Source of the DNA: Armatimonadota bacterium
Lineage (GTDB): Bacteria; Armatimonadota; Armatimonadia; Armatimonadales; Armatimonadaceae
Length of the DNA: 13,741 nucleotides
Direction of reading: 5' to 3'
Assembly: GCA_014381035.1 (NCBI GenBank)
Contig: JACMIS010000500.1
Location: forward strand, 1 to 13,741
Every line of letters starts with the position of its first letter. Position 1 is the first letter of the stretch. Under the pieces are notes generated by a model. That model was not told the origin of the DNA, searched no databases, and worked only from the letters and a program-made list of their open reading frames with translations. Made by a program: the position numbers and the translations under genes. Of this stretch, positions 7,104-13,372 are shown piece after piece.

Positions 7104-7174
7104 GGTGATTGGGTTTTCAGGCTACCGGGTCCCTGGTAGGCGGGTGACGACATGGCAACCTGAAAACCCGATCA
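7104..7174. repeat. 8-base periodic hairpin between convergent genes
   Basis: TGATTGGGTTTTCAGG (7106-7121) pairs with 7159-7174 over 16 bp with one G-U pair. The inside holds a second imperfect stem, CTACCGGG with CCCTGGTAG. In 8-base register the left side reads GGTGATTG, GGTTTTCA, GGCTACCG, GGTCCCTG. It lies between the converging cytochrome-like and membrane-protein genes and may terminate both. Confidence 0.8.
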
Positions 7175-7183
7175 GCCAACCGC

Positions 7184-7939
7184 TTAATCGCCTATCTCTT
7201 GCCGTAACTGAAGTGCCACCTGCTCGCGTATGGCGGTGTCGGCGATGTCCACTCGCGCCGTCTGTTCGTTGACGTGTTGCCACCACTTTTTGCGGGTGGC
7301 GAGGCGGGCGCGGGCGGCTTCCGCGTCCGGGAAACGCTCGTCACGCTCCCACACTGCTATCCTTGCCCGCTCCACAGTCTGCCACGCCGACCCGGCGTTC
7401 TGCAATACCGGTAGGTCACAGGGCGTCGCCTCGCGGGCGAGGCGGCTGGCAAGTATTCCGGATTCTCGTAGCAGGGATTCGCCGGTCTCGTCGCTACGCC
7501 GTGTCGCTTCTTCCGTACAACGGGTAACGAGTTGCCGCAGAACGGGCAGCGCGGGATAACTCCCGGTGCTGGTCGCCGATTCCGCGAGGCGTAAACGCGT
7601 CGCTTTGTTGCCCCGATCCAGTGCCGCGATTGCCGGTTGCCATTCGTGACGACGCGCGTAGTGTCCGGCGATCATGTACGAATACACGGCGTTTTCCGGA
7701 TTCCCGGAACGCAGTTGTTCCAATGCAGAGAGGGCTAACTCATCATCCCCACTGACTGCCGCACGTTCCTGCGCGGCGACGAGGGCGTCCGGTGGAGTGG
7801 CGACTGTTTCTCCCCAGTTTGCCGAAGCGACCGAGAACATTCCGAGGAGCAGGATACCGGTCGCGATGGCGTAACCGTGGTAGCGACCGGGAGGCGTCGC
7901 GGGAGATATATCGGGTGCCGAAAAACGTTGCGTAGCCAT
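7184..7939 (-). CDS. Membrane-anchored hypothetical protein, possible TPR-like stretch
   Basis: This 251-residue protein has a Pro-rich cytoplasmic N-terminus and one hydrophobic segment (residues about 22-40, GYAIATGILLLGMFSVASA). That segment is either a signal anchor or a late signal peptide. The exported part is helical. Residues about 64-112 (DDELALSALEQLRSGNPENA, then a Y..AGHYARRHEWQPAIAAL pattern) resemble tetratricopeptide helices. The remainder is Arg/Glu/Ala-rich and probably helical. I recognise no named family. ATG 7939 was chosen because GGAGG lies nine bases upstream; a TTG at 7948 directly abuts that site and is unlikely. A 9-bp inverted repeat lies just upstream. Confidence 0.7.
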   Translation of the reverse strand: MATQRFSAPDISPATPPGRYHGYAIATGILLLGMFSVASANWGETVATPPDALVAAQERAAVSGDDELALSALEQLRSGNPENAVYSYMIAGHYARRHEWQPAIAALDRGNKATRLRLAESATSTGSYPALPVLRQLVTRCTEEATRRSDETGESLLRESGILASRLAREATPCDLPVLQNAGSAWQTVERARIAVWERDERFPDAEAARARLATRKKWWQHVNEQTARVDIADTAIREQVALQLRQEIGD

Positions 7940-7960
7940 GAAATACAACCTCCGTCGCGG

Positions 7961-7993
7961 ATGGCGTTTTCAGAAGAGTCTTACAAACGCCAT
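7961..7993. promoter_or_regulatory. 9-bp inverted repeat upstream of the membrane protein gene
   Basis: ATGGCGTTT (7961-7969) and AAACGCCAT (7985-7993) form a perfect 9-bp inverted repeat with a 15-base loop. It ends 21 bases before the ATG on the - strand. It could be an operator or a 5'-leader hairpin next to the ribosome binding site. I could not place a convincing promoter around it. Confidence 0.5.
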
Positions 7994-8040
7994 GTTCCCA
8001 TAAAAGAAGGTTACCCGTCTGCGAAGCCCGATGAAACGCG

Positions 8041-8093
8041 GGTTAGGTTGTTGGGTTGTTATCAACAATGAAACGACACCCAACAACCTAACC
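8041..8093. repeat. 8-base periodic hairpin overlapping the GrpE-like stop codon
   Basis: GGTTAGGTTGTTGGGT (8041-8056) is the exact reverse complement of 8078-8093. An inner stem TTGTT/AACAA (8056-8060 and 8064-8068) extends it. The register shows GGTTGTTG, GGTTGTTA units. The TAG stop of the GrpE-like gene (8088-8090, - strand) lies inside the arm. It probably ends that transcript. Confidence 0.85.
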
Positions 8094-8684
8094 TGCCGTA
8101 ATCACCGTGGCGCGGCGCAGGATGTCGGTGCCGCGTTGGTAGCCGGGGCGCACGACGGCGAGAATGGCGTATTGCGCGATGGAAGAGCCGGGTGGGGCGG
8201 GGCGGGACTCTACCGCCTCGTGCAATCGCCCGTCGAACAAAGTACCCGAGGTCGCCGGGATCTCGGATATGCCGACCCCCGCGAGGCGTCTAAGCCCGTC
8301 GCGCCGTGCTCCGGCGATGGCGTTTGCCAGTGCGGCGTCACCGGACGTACTTGCCGCCGTCGCCGCGAAATCGAGGGCGTCCATCAGCGGGAGTGCGGTT
8401 TCGCGCAGGACGCGCCGGGTCTCCTCCTCGGCTTGCGCGGCAGCCGTCTGTGCGGTAGCAAGGGACGCCCCCATTTCCTCTTGTGTCTTGAGCCGCGTCT
8501 CCGTGGCTTCCACAGCGGCGGTCAGCCGCAGAATCAACCGTCCCTGCCGGGCGATGACATGCAGCGGTCCGTCCGTTTTGGAAACGTCGGTCCCGTTGTC
8601 GTCATCACCCTCCACCCGAAGTTTTTCGGGAAGGGCGGCGATTCGTTCGCGCAGGGTCTGCAGATCGGTGGGAAGATCGCTCAC
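8088..8684 (-). CDS. Divergent GrpE-like nucleotide exchange factor
   Basis: This 198-residue protein has the C-terminal head of GrpE, the factor that releases ADP from DnaK. Family hallmarks are GVGISEIPATSG (136-147), FDGRLHEAV (150-158), RPGYQRG (179-185) and ILRRATVI (188-195). The middle (about 50-100) is a likely coiled coil, ending in LPLMDALDFAA, matching GrpE's LPVLDNLERA helix. The N-terminus lacks the usual conserved Asn/Lys-Arg-rich segment, and no dnaK or dnaJ lies in view, so it may be a second, specialised copy. The start is GTG at 8684, overlapping the stop of the upstream gene as GTGA, which implies translational coupling. The stop falls inside a hairpin arm. It is GrpE-related; use as the main cellular GrpE is unproven. 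Confidence 0.78.
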   Translation of the reverse strand: MSDLPTDLQTLRERIAALPEKLRVEGDDDNGTDVSKTDGPLHVIARQGRLILRLTAAVEATETRLKTQEEMGASLATAQTAAAQAEEETRRVLRETALPLMDALDFAATAASTSGDAALANAIAGARRDGLRRLAGVGISEIPATSGTLFDGRLHEAVESRPAPPGSSIAQYAILAVVRPGYQRGTDILRRATVITAG

Positions 8685-9640
8685 GGTTCCTCTACGGCAT
8701 CCTCGGTGTATTTGGGGGTGCGGCGTGACGCCACCTTTATCTCATCGGCGTAGCGCATCCCGTCCTTCTCCACGGCTTTGACAAGATGCGCCGTGATCGT
8801 CGCACCGGGCAGGAGCCGCCACGGCAGTTCGGAACGCCCTTGCTTGAATTTCACGCCGACCGGGAGCAGGAACTGTCGCCTCGCGCCATCCTCCCGCCGC
8901 AAGGAGATCACGGCACCGTTGCGCTCGTCGCCCTGAATACTGGTGACACCACCGGTCCACGTCGTCAGTGTATCGCGGTATGCCCAGTTGACTTCCTGCG
9001 CCGTCCCACCGACGATATTCGCCTGCAGATCGCCCCCAGGCAAACGGCGCGGCTTGACGGCGACGGGCGAACCGACCGGGAACGCCGCGAGGTTCGCCGG
9101 TGCGTCGTTCTTGACCAGACGCGTTTTGTCGCTCACCCGAAAGGCGATCACCTTGCCGTCGCCGCGCCGCACGGCAAGCTCCGTCGCCGTAAACAGATCC
9201 ACGACCCCGACACAGATCTCTTTGCCCTGTCGCTGCCGCTCGGCGTAGGACACCATATCGTACAGATCTCGGAGCACGACGACCCGTTCCGGTGCGGTTC
9301 GCCATGTCAATCGCGCGACCACCCGTTCTCCAACGGCGAAATCGGCGAGTGTCGCCGCACCGTTGTTTTTCAGCGGTCGGCAGGTCACATCCTGTACCGC
9401 GACCACGACTTCGGTTGGCGTTGTTTGGAGCAGCGCGTTGTCGGGCGCGATACGCAAACTGACCGTCCTCGCCGGGGCGTTCACCGCCGCGATAACTGCC
9501 GATACTGTGCGTGTCGAAGTGCGCACCGGGGACTTGACCGGCGTTACCGGAAGAGGAACGCGCTGCGATTGCGCGTTCACCGACGCGATACCAGCTATCG
9601 CGATAGAAACAACAAAAACAAGTCGAGCAAAAATCGTCAT
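8681..9640 (-). CDS. Secreted protein with tandem DUF5666-like beta repeats
   Basis: This 319-residue protein has a signal peptide (residues 1-23, cleavage after VNA) and a Pro/Thr-rich linker. About three tandem beta-rich repeats follow, at roughly 43-125, 142-212 and 226-305. Each follows the scheme of a V-x-V opening strand, an ..I.LR..DG.. strand, a T-x-hhh segment and LxxhxVGxxV. This resembles the OB-like DUF5666 domains of exported proteins. The role is unknown. ATG 9640 was chosen because it starts the signal peptide and has AAGGGA about 11 bases upstream; the frame stays open upstream but adds a basic, unlikely leader. A promoter fits at 9699-9727. The gene overlaps the GrpE-like gene by 4 bases, so both are made from one mRNA. 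Confidence 0.72.
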   Translation of the reverse strand: MTIFARLVFVVSIAIAGIASVNAQSQRVPLPVTPVKSPVRTSTRTVSAVIAAVNAPARTVSLRIAPDNALLQTTPTEVVVAVQDVTCRPLKNNGAATLADFAVGERVVARLTWRTAPERVVVLRDLYDMVSYAERQRQGKEICVGVVDLFTATELAVRRGDGKVIAFRVSDKTRLVKNDAPANLAAFPVGSPVAVKPRRLPGGDLQANIVGGTAQEVNWAYRDTLTTWTGGVTSIQGDERNGAVISLRREDGARRQFLLPVGVKFKQGRSELPWRLLPGATITAHLVKAVEKDGMRYADEIKVASRRTPKYTEDAVEEP

Positions 9641-9698
9641 CAAAAATCGTTTCCCTTCGCACCGAGTAACGGAAAGCAAGAACGATTTCTTACAGGGT

Positions 9699-9727
9699 TT
9701 TTTATTTTCGCGGAAAATAATTTTCAA
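9699..9727 (-). promoter_or_regulatory. Sigma-70-like promoter for the DUF5666-like/GrpE-like pair
   Basis: On the - strand, TTGAAA (9727-9722) is followed after exactly 17 bases by TAAAAA (9704-9699). The predicted start lies near 9692, about 50 bases before the ATG. An AT-rich inverted repeat (TTATTTTC/GAAAATAA around 9702-9720) overlaps the spacer and could bind a regulator. Confidence 0.5.
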
Positions 9728-9752
9728 GGGGCGGGGGATGGTAATTAGGGGG

Positions 9753-9826
9753 CAGGTTACCGGGGACAGGGAAGAGCCAGATACCGGGAATCAAGTGGCT
9801 CTTCCGGGACTGCCCCCGACAACCTG
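9753..9826. repeat. Periodic G-rich hairpin after the outer-membrane protein gene
   Basis: GGAAGAGCCA (9770-9779) pairs exactly with 9796-9805, and the outer CAGGTT (9753-9758) with AACCTG (9821-9826). CGGGG..CAG segments match in between with small bulges, giving a stem near 28 bp. Units GGTAATTA, GGTTACCG, GGGACAGG keep approximately an 8-base register. It lies four bases beyond the outer-membrane protein stop and may terminate that transcript. Confidence 0.78.
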
Positions 9827-9830
9827 TTCT

Positions 9831-11015
9831 TCAGAACCGGATGCTCTTATTGATTTCCAGCGGAAGGCGTTCGCCGAACGCGAAGTTAAATCCGAAGAGC
9901 CCGAATCCGCCGGTGACGCCGGTGTTGGACGAGTAACCGCCGCGCAGGGCGAACGATTTGCCGAGTTGTTGCTCCGCCCCAAAGCGCAGGTCTACCGGGC
10001 GAGTCGCCGACGTAATATCCATTAAATCGGCGGCGATAGTCAGTCCGCCGGTTTCCAGAGCCGCGCCTCCCGACACCGTGGTTTGCAGAAGGTCGAACTC
10101 CTCGTTATCATTGACGCGCCCCTGATATTGTTGCAATCCGGCGTTGACCGCACGGAAAGTCGAGTTCGGCTTGACCAGATTGTTGACCACCAGCGCGGCA
10201 CTGACCCCTTTGCCCGCGCGCGGACGGAACAGGAAGCCGACATCCGCCGCGACGCCGGTATCCTTGAGATAATCCCGCCCGCCCAGTTCCGGAGCGCGAA
10301 GCGGGTTGATATTTCCCAATACGGCGGTCTGGTTCAAAAAATAACGCGTGTAGTAGGTTTGCAGAACGCGCACCCGCAGACCGACCGCGCTGTCGTAGCC
10401 TTTATCGACAATCTCCGTGCCGTCCGCGGCTTTTTCGGAACGGGAAGGCAACTTGATCGCATAGGCGAGCGAAGGAAGTGTCAGGTAGCCCGCCGCCAGA
10501 ACATCGGCTTGTGCGTCGGACGGGACGTTGCTCAGGTTCGCGCCCGCCCGCGCCCAGTTTTGCAACGAAGCGTTGGGCAGGAGTCGGGATTTCGCGACGC
10601 CTTGTACCAGTAGTTCGAACGAACCGACCCGGAATCCGATATTCGTGTTGAAACCGAAGACGCTGTCTTCCTCGCCGTAGCGGCGGATCAGATCGGTCGT
10701 TTCCCCGATTTCCGCCCCGCTAAAAAGGTAACTGTACGCTTTCGTCGTCGAAATCGCGCCGTCGGCGCGGAAACTGAACGAGGGTGAATAGATCGCGAAA
10801 CCTTTCGGTGTGAAGGCAAGCGAAGCGGGGTTGAAACGACGCTCGTTGGACGGCTGGTTGCGGGTAGTGGCAAGACCGGCACCGCCCATGGCGAAGGCGC
10901 GGGCGTCGGCACCGAATGTATAGTCGTAATCTTCCGCGAATGCGGCACCGCAAGCGAAAGCGAGTGCGGCGACCGGAATCAAGGCGCGAAACGATGCGGA
11001 CAGGGAAAAGCGCAT
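9831..11015 (-). CDS. Outer-membrane beta-barrel protein (TraF-like/PorV-like)
   Basis: This 394-residue exported protein has a signal peptide (1-27, cleavage after AFA). A conserved-looking start of the mature chain follows, GADARAFAMGGAGLATT (35-51), as in TraF-like (PF13729) and PorV-like barrels. Many alternating amphipathic strands follow, and the chain ends in Phe (INKSIRF), the usual signal for barrel insertion. The terminal strands FALRGGYSSN, FGLFGFNFAF and LPLEINKSIRF fit a closing beta sheet. Transport or assembly function cannot be told. The ATG at 11015 was chosen because the signal peptide begins there; the open frame upstream adds a polar leader. No clear Shine-Dalgarno is seen. 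The LysR gene ends 61 bases upstream on the same strand and could be co-transcribed. Confidence 0.78.
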   Translation of the reverse strand: MRFSLSASFRALIPVAALAFACGAAFAEDYDYTFGADARAFAMGGAGLATTRNQPSNERRFNPASLAFTPKGFAIYSPSFSFRADGAISTTKAYSYLFSGAEIGETTDLIRRYGEEDSVFGFNTNIGFRVGSFELLVQGVAKSRLLPNASLQNWARAGANLSNVPSDAQADVLAAGYLTLPSLAYAIKLPSRSEKAADGTEIVDKGYDSAVGLRVRVLQTYYTRYFLNQTAVLGNINPLRAPELGGRDYLKDTGVAADVGFLFRPRAGKGVSAALVVNNLVKPNSTFRAVNAGLQQYQGRVNDNEEFDLLQTTVSGGAALETGGLTIAADLMDITSATRPVDLRFGAEQQLGKSFALRGGYSSNTGVTGGFGLFGFNFAFGERLPLEINKSIRF

Positions 11016-11076
11016 AAATGTGTCATCAAGTGTGCGGTACTTCGGTCGCTGTGGATCGCACACCCCTTTCACAACC

Positions 11077-12033
11077 CTACTTAACTAACCGCGCCGCGTT
11101 TTCCTTCCGCAATTCGCGCTTCAATCCGGGAAGAGTCTCCTCACTCGCCAGGGTTTCGCTCAAAACGCGCATGAAGCGGGAAAGGGCGTTGGAAGGAACG
11201 CGACCCTTTTTCAGCAAAATCCCGGTCGGACGCTGTATCGTCACTCCCTCCAGCGGGCGCACGATCAGGGTGCCGTCATGCACCTCCCGCATCACCGTGG
11301 CTTCGGGGACCAGCGAGATCCCCAGTCCGATCTCCACGACGCGCTTCACGGTCTCGATGTTATCGAACTCATGCACGATCTCGACCGACGCCCCGGCTTC
11401 CTTGAGCGCGGTGTCAATCAGACCCCGCGTCGGAATATCGTGATCGAACGCCACGAACGGCATCCCGTCCAGCTCGATAAGCGGCACCGATTCGCGACTG
11501 GCAAGCGGGTGGTCCGGGGGCAGGATCAGGGCAAGGGTTTCGGTATGGAGCGGGATCACCTCTACCTGTGGCACCGCTTTGGGACAGGCAACGATCCCGC
11601 AATCAATCGTCCCGGCAAGAACCGCCTCGTAGATCCGGTTGGTGCGCAAATACTCCACATGCAGGTTCACCTGCGGAAACTCGGCAAGGTACTGCGAGAT
11701 CGCCGGAGTCAGCGCGTGTAGCCCGATGCTGTACACCGTCGCGACGCGCAAGGAACCGCTCACCGCGCCGGACAGTTCCGCCATCTCGCGCTTGAGTTCG
11801 TCGGCTCGCCCGAGTAGTTCGCGGGCACCCGCGAGAAGGCGTATCCCGGCTTCGGTAAAATGGGCGCCCGGGCGACCCTTGCCCCGCTCCACTAAAACAT
11901 AGCCGAACTCCTGCTCCAGAGAGCGAATACGCTGGGAAACCGCCGACTGCGACATATAGGAACGTTCCGCAGTCTTGCTAAACGAGTGCGTATCGGCAAG
12001 ATCAACAAAAAGACGTAGGGATTCGAGGTCCAT
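11077..12033 (-). CDS. LysR-family transcriptional regulator
   Basis: This 318-residue protein has the standard LysR layout. An N-terminal winged helix-turn-helix (residues 1-60, with SFSKTAERSYMSQSAVSQRIRSLEQEFG as the DNA-reading part) is followed by a linker helix (about 63-92). The two-lobed effector domain runs from LRVATVYSIG (95-104) to about 300, with the family-like GLGISLVPEATV. The effector is unknown. The start is fixed by MDLESLRLFVDLADT. No strong Shine-Dalgarno is present: GAGAAT lies shortly before the ATG, and TACACT nine bases before the ATG could be a -10, giving a very short leader. It is divergent from the secretin-like gene, so that gene is a possible target, and it lies upstream of the outer-membrane protein gene in the same direction. 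Confidence 0.93.
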   Translation of the reverse strand: MDLESLRLFVDLADTHSFSKTAERSYMSQSAVSQRIRSLEQEFGYVLVERGKGRPGAHFTEAGIRLLAGARELLGRADELKREMAELSGAVSGSLRVATVYSIGLHALTPAISQYLAEFPQVNLHVEYLRTNRIYEAVLAGTIDCGIVACPKAVPQVEVIPLHTETLALILPPDHPLASRESVPLIELDGMPFVAFDHDIPTRGLIDTALKEAGASVEIVHEFDNIETVKRVVEIGLGISLVPEATVMREVHDGTLIVRPLEGVTIQRPTGILLKKGRVPSNALSRFMRVLSETLASEETLPGLKRELRKENAARLVK

Positions 12034-12229
12034 AACATTCTCAGTGTATCATGGTCCTTATTCGTCTACGCGCCGGAAGAAAGTGAATACGTCGCGCTCA
12101 TTATTTGATGACCTATCGGAGCATATTGGTAGGAAAGTGATGTGTCGATGATGAAAATAGAATCGTCAGACATTCCGAACACCATTGTGTCGAAATGGCT
12201 CGAAATTTCCTGTCCAGAAAGAAGGATGT

Positions 12230-13009
12230 ATGAAGATACATAATTGTACTACGTTGATGTCGGGCATTCTCATTTTTGGGCTATCCGCTGTCGTGATACC
12301 ATTGTCTCCTGTGGCAGCACAGACCGCGCCCAGTAGCTCCGCAGCATCCACCGACACTATCGTTAGAACGGTCTCTCCGAAACACCTCCTTCCTTCGCAA
12401 TTGGTATATTTCATCAAGACGAAGTTCGTTGACACGGAGGCTGATAGATCGACCTCAAAGCTTCGTGTAGGAATAACCGAGCTGTTGGCAGCAAAAGATA
12501 GCGATAACACTCTCACAATCCGTGGGACTCCCGACGATGTGGAGCTACTGTTAGAGTTGGTACGATACCTAGATGTCAAGCCACGTGTGGTGCAGGTGAG
12601 TGCGCGACTGATCGAAATTCGACTATCTGAGAAGGGAGTACCGAAGGAATCGATTCTTCAAACTCCGACCATCATCACGCGCAATGACACCCCGGCAACC
12701 TGTGTGACAAACTTCTTTGACAAGTCCGAGACGAAACTCGGTGTGACACCCCACTTGAACGTCGACGGTTCCGTATCGCTTACGTTGTCATTGTCTCTGC
12801 GGTTGTTCTCTGGGGGTGCGATTGCTACTGGTGAAGTCAAAAAAATCACTGGACTAGGAAAACAGGGGGAATGGAATCCGATCCAAACGATTTCGCTCTC
12901 CGTCGACAAAGAGATTCAGAAAACGCTACGAACCTCGATAGATCCGCCTCCCGCCGCCGCGTATCCGCTCTACCGCCTGGAAGTTGCCGTGACCGAAGTT
13001 TCCTACTAG
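12230..13009 (+). CDS. Short exported secretin-like protein
   Basis: This 259-residue protein has a signal peptide (1-30, cleavage after VAA). A piece resembling a secretin N-domain follows (about 80-133: NTLTIRGTPDDVELLLELVRYLDVKP, then VVQVSARLIEI). A reduced secretin-core-like stretch comes next (141-192: ILQTPTIITRNDTPATCV, LGVTPHLNVDGSVSLTL). Full secretins have several N domains and a larger pore core; here the VPxL.....LGxLF signature is absent, so pore formation is doubtful. It may bind a secretion or pilus system encoded elsewhere. ATG 12230 was chosen for AAGGA three bases upstream and the signal peptide; an ATG at 12185 is also open but adds a non-signal leader. Two hand-counted 60-base lines are 47-48% GC, against 68% in a LysR line, suggesting acquisition. 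Confidence 0.75.
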   Translation: MKIHNCTTLMSGILIFGLSAVVIPLSPVAAQTAPSSSAASTDTIVRTVSPKHLLPSQLVYFIKTKFVDTEADRSTSKLRVGITELLAAKDSDNTLTIRGTPDDVELLLELVRYLDVKPRVVQVSARLIEIRLSEKGVPKESILQTPTIITRNDTPATCVTNFFDKSETKLGVTPHLNVDGSVSLTLSLSLRLFSGGAIATGEVKKITGLGKQGEWNPIQTISLSVDKEIQKTLRTSIDPPPAAAYPLYRLEVAVTEVSY

Positions 13010-13017
13010 GAGAGGGG

Positions 13018-13200
13018 ATGGTGAAAATCCCGCGCCGCAGTGAGCGTAGGCTGACACTGATAGGGGTACGATTTTGGGAGTCTATGGGAATGTTCTCAGA
13101 AGCGTTTTTTGATACCTACCGCGACCGGCTTGACGCTATCGGCGAATGGGAAATAGACCCGATGCCCGATCTCCGGCACCGCAGGTGGATATCATCTTGA
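13018..13200 (+). CDS. Small hypothetical ORF coupled to the secretin-like gene
   Basis: This 60-residue frame begins with MVKIPRRSERRLTLIG. Its start is well supported: AGGAG (13008-13012) overlaps the secretin-like stop and lies five bases before ATG 13018, so the two would be translated from one mRNA. I recognise no family; it has a basic N-terminus and an acidic, aromatic middle (FFDTYRDRLDAIGEWEIDP). Its last codons lie inside the palindrome at 13183-13248. If the palindrome and one flanking repeat copy are removed, the frame would end ..RHRAV instead. It could also be chance coding in a spacer. Confidence 0.45.
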   Translation: MVKIPRRSERRLTLIGVRFWESMGMFSEAFFDTYRDRLDAIGEWEIDPMPDLRHRRWISS

Positions 13201-13258
13201 TTTTTCGGGGCATTCATGCCCCGGAAAATCAAGATGATATCCACCTGACCGGCACCGC
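13173..13258. mobile_element. Palindromic element flanked by a 10-bp direct repeat
   Basis: Bases 13182-13213 and 13216-13247 form a 32-bp inverted repeat with one G-U position and a 2-base centre (arms start CAGGTGGATATCATCTTG). The palindrome is flanked by CCGGCACCGC at 13173-13182 and again at 13249-13258, which looks like a 10-bp target-site duplication. It has no coding capacity, so any movement would need a transposase from elsewhere. A terminator role upstream of serA is the alternative. Confidence 0.65.
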
Positions 13259-13263
13259 GCCGT

Positions 13264-13292
13264 TTGACAACGCCCCCGCCCGGCGTGATAAT
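13264..13292 (+). promoter_or_regulatory. Near-consensus sigma-70 promoter of serA
   Basis: TTGACA (13264-13269) is followed after exactly 17 bases by GATAAT (13287-13292). Transcription would start near 13299, giving a leader of about 75 bases before the serA ATG. The promoter lies just downstream of the direct-repeat-flanked palindrome, which may insulate it. Confidence 0.75.
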
Positions 13293-13372
13293 GAAACGAA
13301 AACACAGGCGGTCGGTCGGGAATCTATCTTTGACCATTAAGCAGCGTCGCTGACCGGAGGAACGACAAACTT

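Noticed and set aside
8031..8781. Open frames antisense to the GrpE-like gene
   Set aside because: The GrpE signature lies on the - strand; the + strand frames have no recognisable domain and start within the hairpin or the gene.
8742..9748. Long open frames on both strands overlapping the DUF5666-like gene
   Set aside because: The signal peptide, beta repeats and promoter support only the 8681-9640 frame; the others are Arg-rich shadow frames.
11030..11063. 7-bp inverted repeat GTGTGCG/CGCACAC between the LysR and outer-membrane protein genes
   Set aside because: The arms are short with a 20-base loop and no T-run or operator context; chance is a reasonable explanation.
13116..13340. Open frames crossing the palindrome upstream of serA
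   Set aside because: They arise from reading through the palindrome arms on both strands and contain mirror-image peptides.
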